64,000 nucleotides of DNA from Beroe forskalii. Its lineage: Eukaryota; Ctenophora; Nuda; Beroida; Beroidae. Under the pieces are notes generated by a model that ran no database searches, had not been told where the DNA came from, and saw only the letters and a program-made list of their open reading frames with translations. This document shows positions 12,309-25,521 of the stretch, piece after piece. The stretch is from the NCBI GenBank assembly GCA_011033025.1, contig WFMF01000339.1:124001-188000 (forward strand). The letters run 5' to 3'. Numbering within the stretch: position 1 is the stretch's first letter; every line of letters begins with the position of its first letter. Position numbers and translations under genes: made by a program.

Positions 12309-12960
12309 GGATATATCGCACTGCGCACCTAGAGAGGCAGAGTGCGCAATGAGGCAGTGAAGCACGGTGCGCAGTGTGCGCACTGAGACAGTGTGCGCAA
12401 CAAGTCATGATATGTAACATGGTTAACACGCCTAATGGAAACCCCCAGGTGAACCGGAAACAGGTGAACTGGCGGATGTACCGTCCTATGAGGAAGTGCG
12501 CGCAGTGAGGCAGTGTGCACAGTGAGACACTGAGACAGTGCGCGTAATGAGGCAGTGAAAAAGTGCGCGCATTGAGGTAGTGCGCGCAGTGACGCAGGGC
12601 GCAAAGTGAGGCAGTTCACGCAGAGAGGCAGAACGTGCAGTGAGGTAATGTGCGTGCAGTGAGGAAGTCAAAAAGTGCGCACAATGAGGCAGTGTGCGCA
12701 GTGAAGCAATGTGCACAGTGAGACAGTGCGCGCAGTAAGGCAGTGAAAAGTGCGCGCAGTGAGGCAAGGAAAAGTATGCACAGTGAAGCTGTGTGCACAG
12801 TGAGGCAGTGCGCGCAGTGTGGCAGTGCGCACATTGAGGCAGTGTGAGCAGTGAAGCAGTGTGCAGTGAGACAGTGCGCACAGTGTGCGCAGTGATGTTG
12901 TGCGCACAGTGAGGCAGTGAGCGCAGTGATAGGGTGTGCACACAGTGAGGCGAAATTTCA
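12309..12960. repeat. Minisatellite, unit about 18 bp (GCGCAGTGAGGCAGT)
   Basis: GTGCGCAGTGAGGCAGT-like units with many variants continue to about 12955, separated at 12400-12480 by a copy of the upstream GTTAACACGCCTA...CCGGAAACAGG block (first seen near 12246). Four overlapping minus-strand open frames rich in HCA and LTA residues are translations of the array and are not proteins. Confidence 0.9.
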
Positions 12961-15900
12961 CCAACTTTTTGCGCAGGGCAGCAAATCAAAGTGTTAAATA
13001 TGTAACTATGTACTGACCGATATCCCAGTATTAATTAGAATATGTGGGGGAATGTAGATCTGGAATTATGGGCGGCAAATCAAACCGAAGATATGTTGAA
13101 GCCTATTGACAGAAAATACCATAGGCTGGTGCCTTGATTCTACAACTTCTGGTACCCGAATTCCTCAGAAAATCCAACATTTAACAAATCAAGCACTCTA
13201 ATTAAACAAGAGCTTGGTATTTGTGATATTACTAGGGCGTTAAGTAATTGGGGGCATACTGTGTCAAGAGTGCGTTACTACACTGTATGCTCAAGTCATG
13301 AGTTCATGCAAACTATGAGAGTATGCAAACTATGAAGGTATAAAATTTATAATTATTAGGTATTAGGTACTGTACTAAGAGTACATGTACCTAACTGTAA
13401 GACTAGAAGATGGGTACTCTTGAGATTGAGTCGTGCGTGCCGGACTTGCCGATTTCTGTATCATCGATGGTGATCGATGAACCGGATCATGATTAGTTTC
13501 AGGTCCATTGCACGAGGCAAAATATGCACATACACAAGTTGTCAAGTTCTAATCAATTGCCGATTGGATTAACTTTCATAAGCAGTGTTTCCCCCGTAGA
13601 ATGCAAATTCGAGAATGGCAAATTGAAAAACAATTATGATGAGCCGACGATTTACACATTTTACTGGAGTACTGAGAAATGGCTGGGTCCGTTGCTCGGT
13701 CAAAAGAAGCAGGCACTCGTTATCAAATTAAAATTTGTCACAAACAGGCGCCAGACTGATATCATATCTGTTTTCAAGGGGTGAGAAACCAAGTATCAAG
13801 ATACAAAGAATCGAGCATGATAAGGTTTTGTAATTTTCATTTTTCAGATATTGCAATTAGTTTTGTTTATCGCACAATCTACATATCAGACAGATGAAAG
13901 GTTATTAAATTGGAAAAGTGAATGATGTGAGCACTAACATTTCCAAATTGGTGAATTATTTCACCTTCAATTCCAATCGATAAAAGTCCTTGATAATAGA
14001 ATGAAATCAATTTTTCTGCATGTCTATTCGCCTGGTATTTTCATATTCTCAAATTGACTGCTTTTTCCTTCAAAAAGTAAAAACAATACTTTCTAGATTC
14101 TGCAACACAATCACACCAACTCATACAGCTTACAAGATGCTGTCAAGGGATACACCGAATACAACTTGGCAATAAAGAGAAACATATCAAATATTGTGGA
14201 AAGTGTAATGACCTGCGCTGACTTACGACTAATCTGCACTAATGACTGACAAAGGGGCCTTGTAGTCGTTATGGTACACATCATTATTCATTTCTCGAAT
14301 ATGTGTGGCGCGCAGGAGAGATAGGATCTTATCGTGATGGCATTATCATGGTTTAAAATGGTGCTTTGGCGACGAAGAACTCAAGAACTGATTGCATTCT
14401 TTGGCTGGCATATCAGAGCTCATTATTCTGCCCTTTATTTTTGTTTCTCAGCAAAGTGACTCTGATCAATGCTTATTAACGACAAAGCCATTAGCCATAA
14501 AAAATCCAATGAACTTTACATTCATTCATTGATTATGTTCCTAGCAACAAGTGCAAAGGTGCAAAGTGATGCGCCAACTCAGCGATAACTGACAGAACTT
14601 CAGAACAATTTAAAAGCAACTAAATTTCAAACTCAATTTTTCAGAGAATGATTATCCAGTCACTCTGACCCTCGCGCGGGCGCCGCGCAATGCCCTGCTT
14701 AACTCACGCGCGTGCCGCGCAATGTCTTGCTTAACACGCGTGCGCGTATGTTTTATTGTAACGTTGCATAGCGACTGGTGACAACTACGATTCGAAATCA
14801 TCAGCACAACAAACAAGGGCAGCAACTATTGGTGAGTCTGGCGACATAGCTGACAATCCGTGCGCATCGTTCAGGCACTGTTACGCAGCCCATGCAGACA
14901 TGAAATGCAACTCTTATGAACATAAATTACCGTGTCACGACTTGCGCGCGTGCGATTTTTACATTTCGGCCTGTAATAACAAATTTACATATATACGACA
15001 CGAATATTCATGCCCTGGAACTTATGCTATAGTACTCTACGGAAGGACCGTGTGAGGACGATAGACGGTTTGAGGGCATCAACGCTCCATGCTAAACCAT
15101 GACAATGACGTCACACTGGAGGAAGAAGCAGTGAAACGAGCTGGGTTTACAGGACATGTCAAGCGCTGGAATCAGTACAACTCACACGGTGATGGGACGG
15201 AGTGCTTAGACCGTAGGGTGTATTTTAGGAAATTACATAGTGTCAAATGATGCAATACCAAATGTAATACCTCGCATAGTTGCTAAGGATTTCTGGAAAT
15301 CGGAAGTAAGTCGGGGGTATGAGATCTTTTAAATCGAGATTCAGGATAAGAAACGGTTTAATCAGGCTCTCTGAGCTGCATGAAACCGTCGATTATCAAT
15401 TTCCAAAACGTTGAAACTTGAAAGAGAAATTTTGAAAAGAATCGCCAAACTGAATCACACAGCAAACAGCAATTGGCCGATGAAAGCAAACCGACGGCTA
15501 TTCATCACATAAGGCTAACTAAATATAAAACCGCCATAATTTTCAAAAATCAAACAGACGAATACTAGCAGAATATGAGAAGAATCGCATGTAACGCGAC
15601 TTTATTATTCACATTCCTGAGATTGCAAACATCAGATGTTTACAATTACAAGAAACATATTCTGTGTCTTGTAGGGAGCTATTCACAGATTTGTGGTGAG
15701 TCTTGGAGCTTCAGGGCCCATAACTTGAGTTAAACATGCAGATTTTACTGTGCTATACGGTCTTCTCGTAACATTCAGCTGAGAACGGAGAATAGACACT
15801 AAAAGCTCGTCAATATACCACTTTAAGGCAGGAAAAGACGCCAGAATCAGCCACTCTTCGTTCATGCACGGTCAAAAGTATGGAAGTATGATAAGTATGA

Positions 15901-18900
15901 TAAAGTAAGTTAAGGTAAGCAGTGTCTTGAAGGAGGAGACGTTCCTGTGGTGCATGTCAAGAAGTGAGGAGGTACTTGAGAAGAGTGAGGCTGAGGACTA
16001 AGGAGGATCTACAGCAGAAGTTATAGTGCATGTCTATACTTGAGCATATTGAACAGAAGGTCTACTGGTCTAGACAAGGGAAAGTGGAAGTAAAACTACC
16101 CTCTACTGAGCAACGAGGCTCTAGGCAGTTATTGAGAAAATCATTCCATTTAGGGAGACTGAGAGACGTTCTCACGTGATGGTAAACTACTTGAGGTTAT
16201 TATCTGACTTGAAATGTACAGAATTATACGAAAAAGCGTCTTCAAACCTTCCACTCTCTGAAATTCATGAAGATATGAGGATATGAGTTGGCAGACTACA
16301 TATTAAACTCATAAAAGCTGAATTACTCTGCATTTTTTCAGTTAGCCCAGACTATTAAAGACTCTTTGACCGGGTAATAATGGAGGGTAATTTCTGCAGT
16401 CTTTCTGCTTAAGGACAGATTCAATGGTACGCGGTACTTTCGTAGATAATATCCTAAGATGATTTTAAATACGACAATATACAGAAATTAGATGTTTAGA
16501 ACGAAGATACAGATTACTTCCAGTAATTATTCTAGTTTCAAGTGAAGGAAGCCAGACGAACGTACAAAAAATAGAATTTGAAAGTTGAATCATGATCCAA
16601 AAAGTGTGCAAACATTTTTTGACTTTTGGAGAAGGCGCATAACAAATAAAACGAAACGGTCTACAAAATGTTGTTACAGACACATAAAAACATAGAAAAA
16701 CAACACGTCCTATTCTTGGAAAGTTTTACTAAGGAGTATGAAAAGTACACAGAGTTTTTGGAACACACACGGGTCAAGCTAGCTGTGAGTTTGTCACGTT
16801 GGGACTTAAACGTGTGCGGTAGCGATACAAAGCAAGGTGGATTGTGGGAAAAGGACACTTAAACGGCAATAATCAGCTGTTTTAAATCCTCAAAATGACG
16901 GCAATTTCAAAAGTTTACTTTTTCTTGTGCGTCCCCGGTGTAGACAGCAAACGATTAAACATACTAGGAAATACTTAACACTTAAGACTCAAGGTTTGGT
17001 AATTTATTTATATAGCCTAAAACATAATATATTGAATTAAATTGACTTATTTTATTTAGAGACTAGTAATATGCGGGGAGAATATAGTAGTTTACGTAGA
17101 AATATTATATTTAATTATTATGTTGAGTCTGTAGCTGGTTAAGATAGATTTAAGACGCAACATCTCAGTAACATTTTATACAAATTTTCAAGGGTTTATT
17201 TAATTATCTTACGGGGGCTGCGATAAAAATAAACCGAATATAAAGTAGTTAATAACATAAAGTACTGTATGGGGGCTTTATCTGTCGGTAGTAAATAATG
17301 TTATTTCGGCAATTATAAATAACTACAACGCTTGTAGGTCGCGTGTTGCTTCGCCGATAGAAAAGCAAATGTTCTGAAGGTGAGACTTCTAAAAATCTGG
17401 AAGGGTTCCCAAAATAATATAGCGGTGATAGTGTATTTTGGGTTTCTGTATAGTAACTGCAGCCGGTCAATTGGGACTCAAAGAAAAAAAGTAAAATAAA
17501 TTTTGAATAAAGAATTGAGTCATTAGGATCGTGATAAATAAAATAATCATGATTCAGAAATTACTTATGAAAGATATTCAAAGTCTACGTCAAACCTATA
17601 AACCAACACCCACCAACGCACGTAATAGCGTGTGTTTAAATGAATGACACAAAATGCCAAACCCTAAAAACCCTACAAATTGCGGAAAGAAAATAAGGCA
17701 GGAAACAGCAGATTGTCTAGAAAATTCCTCAGATTTATGCGCTCCACGTCATCAACTCACTCTTTCAACCCATGTCAATGACGAAACAACTGGCAGTTCA
17801 CAATGGAACCCTCACACCTATATCTACCCATCATATCATGAGAGAATCATGCTCAGGACTCTTGGAAATCTATGAACACACGTATACTTATCTAAATTCC
17901 TGTAGCATGACCACATCTCTCACGCTACTGCACTTCTACAGTATCTACTGTCAAGTTTTAGCTCAAGTCAGCCCGCAGTCAAGCCTTAAATCTAAAATAT
18001 CACGCAGCCCAATGTTCATCAAATGTTCATCTTTTAGCTCCATCAGAGCGATAGCTAGTGTGTCCCTGCTACAGCTCCATGAAATTTTAAACGAAACAGA
18101 GGATACATAATCACACAGCCCAATGATGAAGAAGGCATACGTGGTTGAGAGTGACGTTAAAGGATTTAAAGAGGGCAACTGTTGAAGTCAAACCGCGACT
18201 ATGTAATATTCGCTTGGTCTCCGCTGAGTTTGAGGTTGAGTAATATTCAAGTATATTACGAGCTTTCCTGTTACTGTTCAGGTTAAATCATGCGTTGGTA
18301 TGAGGAATAGTGTTAATTGGTGACGATATGCAGCATATATTTAACACCAACAATTTAAGTCGTGCCGTAGGGGTTCATATAGCAGCTGTTGTAGAGATCA
18401 CTATGATATGGACCACGCTAAATTACTACCGGCAGGTAAAAAAACTTACAAGATTAGTGACACTCTTGGATTGAACAGCAGTAGATAAGCTAAAGGAGGA
18501 GATTCTAAATTCTGATCTAAATTGTAGCATTCTTAAAACTATTTCGTCTTACTGAGAATGGAGTTTTTCTCTGATCACGAAGTCTCGAAGCCCAATACTC
18601 AGATTTTCTGAGCAAAATTTAGAAAGGCTATATCTTACAAACAATTGAACAACAAGGTTCGGCAAATAAGCGCAGTAGATTAAGATAAGGATTCATCGTC
18701 CTAAAAGTAAAAAGCTAAAAATAGGATAAAATCAACAAAATAAATTGGGTAAGAGATTACTGGAGAGGCATCGAGAGAGGCATCAGCAAGTGCAATTACT
18801 GATAAGAGATAATGCCGGGTTGACACACTAAACTTCATGCCACACACGGAGCAATAGGCGGTGTGGCATCACCAATTCACCGTTCTAAACCATGATAATG

Positions 18901-21900
18901 ACGTCACTCCCCACCGCCACATCATTCGCGCGCCACTTCCTATACACACGTGCGAGTGTGCAGTATATACTCTGGGAGTATATCATGCGAATCCGTACAA
19001 TAGCTCACGGAGTGTGGCAGTATCACACCTGTGAAGTGATGAACCAGTCAGGATCACAAGCCAACAGGAAATTATCTGTGCATCAGATATAACTTACTTT
19101 TCAGTCAAAAATTCGAGACAAATTTTGACGTCGAAGAGTCTAAGATTATTAATATACGGGCAATCAGAGAGACATAAATAAAGGCGTTTCATCATACGAT
19201 AGCTATGCAGCTGTAGCTGTCAAAGAAGATAATGACCACCAATCTATAACAGTAACGATGGGTGTATGGCGGTGCCGGTTATCAGTAGGAGAGTAGGAGA
19301 GTATGTGACAATTGGGAATCTGTGAAGGCAGAGGCTTGTGTGACAGTGTGTGTGTATGTATGACAGTATGTATGAGTGACAGTGTGTATGTGTGGCAGTG
19401 TGCATTTGTGACAATGCATGTGTGACATTGTGTATATGTCACATGGTCGAATGCGTATGTGATATTTTCAGTACCGAAGAGATTATTGTGAGCGCAGGAT
19501 GGTTAAACCATTGTTTGCTTGTTCATTTCAATCGAACAGCCGAAGTTCAAAGGATACAATGTTGCAAATGATCAAAATATTTCTGTTTGAACGACAAACC
19601 GGCAGCAAAAAGCCATCAATTAGGTGCACATTATTATCAAAGCGAATCAACCAACAATGATCAACAAACGATCCGAATTGCAATCAAATGGTTACGTTTG
19701 AAAATTCAACAAAATATCATTTTTAAAATCCTGCATGAAGGCAAAATACAGCAATCAGAAAAACAAATGAGAGAAAACGGGACGTAAAACGTAAAAGAGT
19801 TACGATCGATTAAAAAATTAAACCTCTGCTTTGTCACAGATTTAAATAACCCTTTATTTTTTACAAAAATAGAAGCCGAAAAGAAGATCAAAAAGGGTCA
19901 AAGAAAAGTTAACTAGCCACAAAACGGATTACTACGAGTCTGGAAATCTTTAGTTCATTGAAATGACGTCACAGTAGGTTTACCAGGTCCACATTTAGAC
20001 AGATGACGATGACATCAGTATCAGAGATTAAGATGGGGAATTGAATGCGTGAAAACGCATATTTGCCAAAGACAAACCACTTATATTGCCCCAAAAATAG
20101 GTCAATAATTGATACAATGAGAGGAGACAACAAAAACAAAACAGCACTTTTGTCAGGAACAAAAGAGTTGAGCCTTGAGCCAAGACAGACTGCACTCTTC
20201 AGGCACTCACGGACAACAGAATGGAGAGCGGTTGTGTATGAATGAAAGAGTAATTGAGGTAAAAGGCAGTTTGAAGTCACCGACTGTCCACTTTAAATCA
20301 TGAAAATGACGTCACTGATCAGAGTCTATACTTTGGACACGACTTTCAGTCTGGCAGACCAGTGGCTGTACTTCCACTTAGGAAAGGGCACCAGGGGAGC
20401 CCCAATGGTGGAATTCAGGAGCACCAAGGGAGCCCTAATGGTAGAATTCAGGGGTGCCGGGGAGCTCTTATGGTGAAATTCAAGGGTACCGCTGGGGATT
20501 CCGTGATATCGATCTTGTGATAAGAGTGCCGGTTTGTACTTTGCCGGTATGCGTGCGGTGCTCAATGAAGCGGGAAGATGTGTGAGGGGATATCGCAATG
20601 TCAAAGAGCCCCATGCATCAAAGTATCAATGGTGGGGCATTGGGAAAACCTTGATTTTCTGCTAGAATCCGAGGCAGAAAGAGTCATCACGAGTTCCGAT
20701 TCTTACAAAACTTGACTTTATGATAATAGTACCTATCTATACTCTATAGGCATGAAAAGTCACGAGTTTAGATTCTTCAAGACCAGAATTCACCTTCCCA
20801 TGACCCAGAAAGCCAGAATATGCCCTCGAGTGGGACAGAAGAGGATAAAAATGTTGAGGAATTTGCATATCCGCAGGTAGCAACCCTACAAAAGTTAAAG
20901 TAGTTAGCTGTGAAGAGCTCCTACGGATATTGCATATTTGGTGGTACGTCACGATACTATCACGTGACAAGTCACGTGTTGTCATGGGAACACACGTGAC
21001 AGGTCACGTGATGTCATGGGAACACACGAAGAAAATCACCTCGAATTATTATATCCCTAACTTCTCATTAGGATCCCGCACCTCCCAATTAGGATAATGA
21101 AGTACAGTCAACATCCTAATTTCTTTTCTTATTATCCACGACAAGTAGTTTAGTACTTTCAATAATTTTACATCGGAATTTAGTAATATTCCGCGTCAAA
21201 ATTGGGAATTACCGGTACATTTATAAAATATAAAATTTGGAAGTGATTAAATGTGATAATTTGGTATGTTTATAACTGTTTACTGCTATGTAATGTACCT
21301 ACTTAGGAATTTAGCGTGATATATTCCCCTTATTCAGTCAAGTACTTTAAAATCGGGGATTAAATGTGTGAAATAAAAGTCGTGGGGCCATGGCCAAATA
21401 TTGTGGGAAAAGTTCACCACTTCTAATCTGTCCTACTGAATCTGGAAATTTAGAACTAAGTCTGATTACTCTAATTTAGAGTACGTTGATAATTCTACTT
21501 AATGTTCGGATTAATTTATCAAGGAAAAGTATCAGGATATCATGAAATAGCAAGAATTGGGCTGCATTTGGTCAACATGTTGACCAAACGTAAAATTCGA
21601 TATCACCATTAACGCAATCTAAAATAAATACTTCTTGCTGCTTCGAACATTCAACAAATTTCCCAAAACTCAAAAGACATACTCTAATGCATTCACCAAT
21701 CGCCATTCGCAACTTCAGGCACATTGGCGACAAAGATAAGCAAGAATTGCCCCCGCACAATTCAAAACACAATGAAATGCTCCTTTGATATGGTCACAAA
21801 ATGGGACGGAACAATAACCATTACCCCTGAAATCAGGAATTATTCTCAGACCCAAGTCTCCACCTACCATGAAATGCACCTGCCGCTGACTTACCACGGC

Positions 21901-24900
21901 AAATCATCGAATTACTGCGTCGCTCGCGACAAGAAAAGAAGAAACAACGGACTTGGCCAGGAAATAAGGCCGCGTGACGTCATCGAATTGTTACAGTTAC
22001 CTGTGATGATGACGTAAATATATTCTGCAAATACAATGGCTGCGCGCATCGCTCATGAGAAGAAATGATAAAATCACAGTGGTACAGATATTCTGTACCT
22101 GAATTTTGCAAACAGATACACTATCTGCAAGGATCACAGCCTATGGCAATGAAAAATTCATTAGATTATATTAGACATAACAAGAATTGCGCCTGCCGGC
22201 TTATTTCTTGAGCCCGTTGTTCCCGTATGCAGGCGCTTATTTTCCTGTTCCCTGGGGCTTGGTACTTTGGTATGATCTACGACCGTTTTCCGTCTTATTT
22301 ACTGACATGGTGAATTGACTATAAACTTATAAAGCATAAAAATGACCTCCAAAATCAAGGTACAATCTCGTGTGTATACCAACGAGAATTAAGAGAAAGA
22401 GGTTGTCTTAAGATTTATCTGAAATAATTTTCCGTGATAAACGCTTCTTCTATCAACTTCAAGTGTCACTGTCACATAGTCACATCACAATACCAACATT
22501 GAATAAATTTCAAACATTCCTTGTTATGCACGGGCGCTAGATATTACATTTCCTTCTACAAGTTTGAATTAACGCGCGCAGATCTAAATATCACGTGGGC
22601 GATTTCGTTTCACGTGCCAAATGTTTACGCGCGCGTTCCCGCCATTTCATAGAACTCTTTGAAGATTTGTTTTAGTTGCGCGCCGTTCAGAGTTTCATAA
22701 CTATGATCACCATTTTCGTTACGCATTACATTTTTCTTTTGTGTTGCGTTGCAGATATCAAACCATTGCAATGTTCGATATTTTTGTGCCCCGCCTTGAT
22801 AATTTCAAGATTGAGATACTCGGTATGATTACTGACCAAGATAAAAGATTCAGATATATCATTATTATCAATCATGAACCGAGACAAACTCTCATGTTTT
22901 ACTTTTCTCAAGTCAATTCTTTAGATCATTCGTAACTGATTGTGCAAATACTGCCCATTATAAATTTGCCGAATTGCCCGCTACTTCAACATGGCCAAAT
23001 GACTGCGTGATTGAAATCCAATCAATTATTTGATTGATTCCGTGAAAATGGATATTGTTTTGATTTAGTGATTAATTAAATAATTGTAGAAATTTTTGAA
23101 AAAGAATTTATTTCAACATCAGAATGAACAGAGCATTGAACTCGAATACCTATTAAGCAGCCCAGTTAGCTAGCTGCAGCCCACAATGCAAGGATGCATA
23201 CACCAAACTACTCTGACGAGTGATATTAAAGGAGCAGTTGGATGCATGAAAAATGTACCAACCACCACCACCACGACGACGACACATATTTCAGATTTAA
23301 CAGTACGCGTAAAGGTAGTATACACACAACCCCCAAAATACACGATCTCTGCTAACCTATTCTCAATGCCTTTTTGTAAAACAAAAACGCGATTGGGAAC
23401 AGGAAAAAATCTCTCCAGATAGAGAAAATGTGACAAATTGATCTCTGCAGGTATCACAAGAAAACAGATTCCAATATTCCATATTTAAACCATGAGTTGA
23501 TAATAAAATTGCAGGGGAATGCGAGAAACGAATGACATTGCCCGCCAATATTTTCCCACATCAACGCATACAACAAATATTGAAATTCCGATTAAACCAC
23601 GACTAAACACTATGCGTATCGTGTTCAAAAAATGAGGCAAACCTAAAATCAACACCAAGTTGCATGACTGCTGCTGGAGTGAAATCTAGACGCTCTTTTC
23701 ACAACTCGACAACAAATATATCACTCCCCGAATACCTCAGTACACCTTTATAGCAATTAGTGTATCAAGTATCCGTTAAGTCAGGGATACTCGTCAACCT
23801 GACTCCAAAGTGCACCAACACAGGCTCCTACGCGGTTACCATGACGTGTTACCATGGTTACCATGTGTCCACGTGAATTGTAATTGGTACAGTGAGACGT
23901 CATTATCATAGTTTACAATGGAAAAGTGATGTGGCTGAAACACCTACATTCTTTGCGGGAAGTGTATTGTTGGCACCCTTTAGGGCACTTGTGAACTGAG
24001 GACTCGGTGAGCTTTAGAAAGTTAGTCTAGATCCCGGCCTGGTTTCACACATTATGTCTGCGTGCGAAGGGTGGAAGGGTGGTGTTTTTGACAAATATAG
24101 AACTGGTGTTATGTCATTGATTTAATCTAGACAAACAGGTGGCAGATCGGTGCAGTGCTGCAGACAGCTCACCAACAGCTGCAGTAAAAACCAGAATCAG
24201 GTACATACAGAAAAAGATCGATAATATGATGTTCCCATGATTTTGAAGGTTTTATTATTTTAATATTTTATTCCAACAGCTGTAACAGCCAATGACAGGA
24301 ATCGAAGGATTAAACTTTAATCAAGCTACGTATTTTGATCTGTTTATAACTCTGTGTGATATTCTTAGACTAAGAACATTCTAAATATAATATTACGTCT
24401 ATAATATTATAGTTGGCAGAGTGTCGAAGTGGCATTGTCAGGTGCCAGGGGCCCAGGTGGCATGATGCTAGGTGGCATAGCACCTGTTGTTTGGCAGACA
24501 GTAAGACGGACGTCGGACATGCTAGGGTGGGGACGGCGCCTATTTTAGGAGACATGACGAAAACTCCAGTTAGGGCATGATGAGTTTCAGAGTTTCCAGG
24601 CGTAGACGATCAAAAATTGCAATATAGAAATAAAAATAAAATGAATGTAGCAATGAAAAGTATCAATTACGCGCATGGAATGAGAGCACGGGGAGGGCCT
24701 TTTGGATTCGCATTTCGTGACACAGTACGATGTTACTCAAAGAAAATTTTCAGAAAATATTAGAAATTATGATATTGGATACATCGGAATAGTGCGACCC
24801 CAGATTGAGTGAAAATATACAGATCACGATGGGACATATGACATTTTAATGCATTTAATCGCATATTTTAAGATTGTTTCGAAATAAAGTTTGCAACAAC

Positions 24901-25521
24901 TTACAATTTATATAGGAAAGAAATACAAAGTATCGACAAAAATCCAATATTTAGACCGATGGTAAACGTGCCGTTCTGGAAAATTATCAATCCCGGGTGG
25001 TCTTGACATTAATTCGCGGAAACCACAGAAGTTAATTATGATAAAATGTTGAGGGATAAAAATAGCAAAAATAGCAAGAGTAACGATTTTAGACATTTTT
25101 TTGGGGCCAGGGGTAGCGAAAAAGGTCGCAAAATGCCTCAATTCGGAGTTTTGAAATCATCCGATCCGTCTAATCACCGAATAACAAATCACCACAGACG
25201 CAAGTTCTCTTTTACGACTTTGCGAGAGACGAATTTCCCTGAGATTGTCAAACTACTCTTTATAACGTCTTTCAATGTGTCAATAACAGACGGGTCTACT
25301 GTCAAAGTAATCGATTTCACGTCCTGTCCCCCATTACTATTATTGACAGCGTATTTTGGCAAATCTAGAGTTGACCGTAGACACTAGACTCACACGCAAA
25401 TTGGTCAAAATTTTAGTATGGATAAAATGGGTAAGCTTAACACCACCGATAGTCCTTCCCGAATTTTCCAATGCCCACTTCCAATCCTATTTCCCCGAAC
25501 TCATCACCCGGGCCCCAATTA
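12961..25521. other. Long region without a supported gene; dispersed motif copies and small repeats
   Basis: I find no exon chain here. Notable pieces: two CGCGC-rich tandem words at 14670-14750; a GTGTGACAGTGTGTATG microsatellite at 19320-19445; two 35-bp direct units carrying CACGTG and GTCATGGGAACACACG at 20955-21030; and clear copies of the dispersed motif at 14335, 15093, 18886, 20294 and 23896. A plus-strand acceptor-like site before an open stretch at 22757-22935 (TTGCGTTGCAG) is the best isolated exon candidate, but it has no partner. Part of the region may be intron of the minus-strand gene ending at 25522. Confidence 0.4.
19320..19445. repeat. Degenerate GTGTGACAGT microsatellite
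   Basis: GTGACAGTGTGTATG-like words repeat about eight times with substitutions. The minus-strand open frame over it (19203-19442) is low-complexity. Confidence 0.75.

Noticed and set aside
12091..12989. Overlapping minus-strand open frames rich in HCA/LTA repeats
   Set aside because: They are translations of an 18-bp minisatellite in several frames at once; no start context, no splice signals, no domain.
13524..13784. 86-residue plus-strand frame (MHIHKLSSSN...)
   Set aside because: No recognisable domain and no gene structure around it; kept as unsupported.
22757..22935. Possible terminal exon after TTGCGTTGCAG, about 59 residues
   Set aside because: The acceptor is good and the frame reads plausibly, but I found no upstream exon or polyadenylation signal, and the opposite strand is open too.
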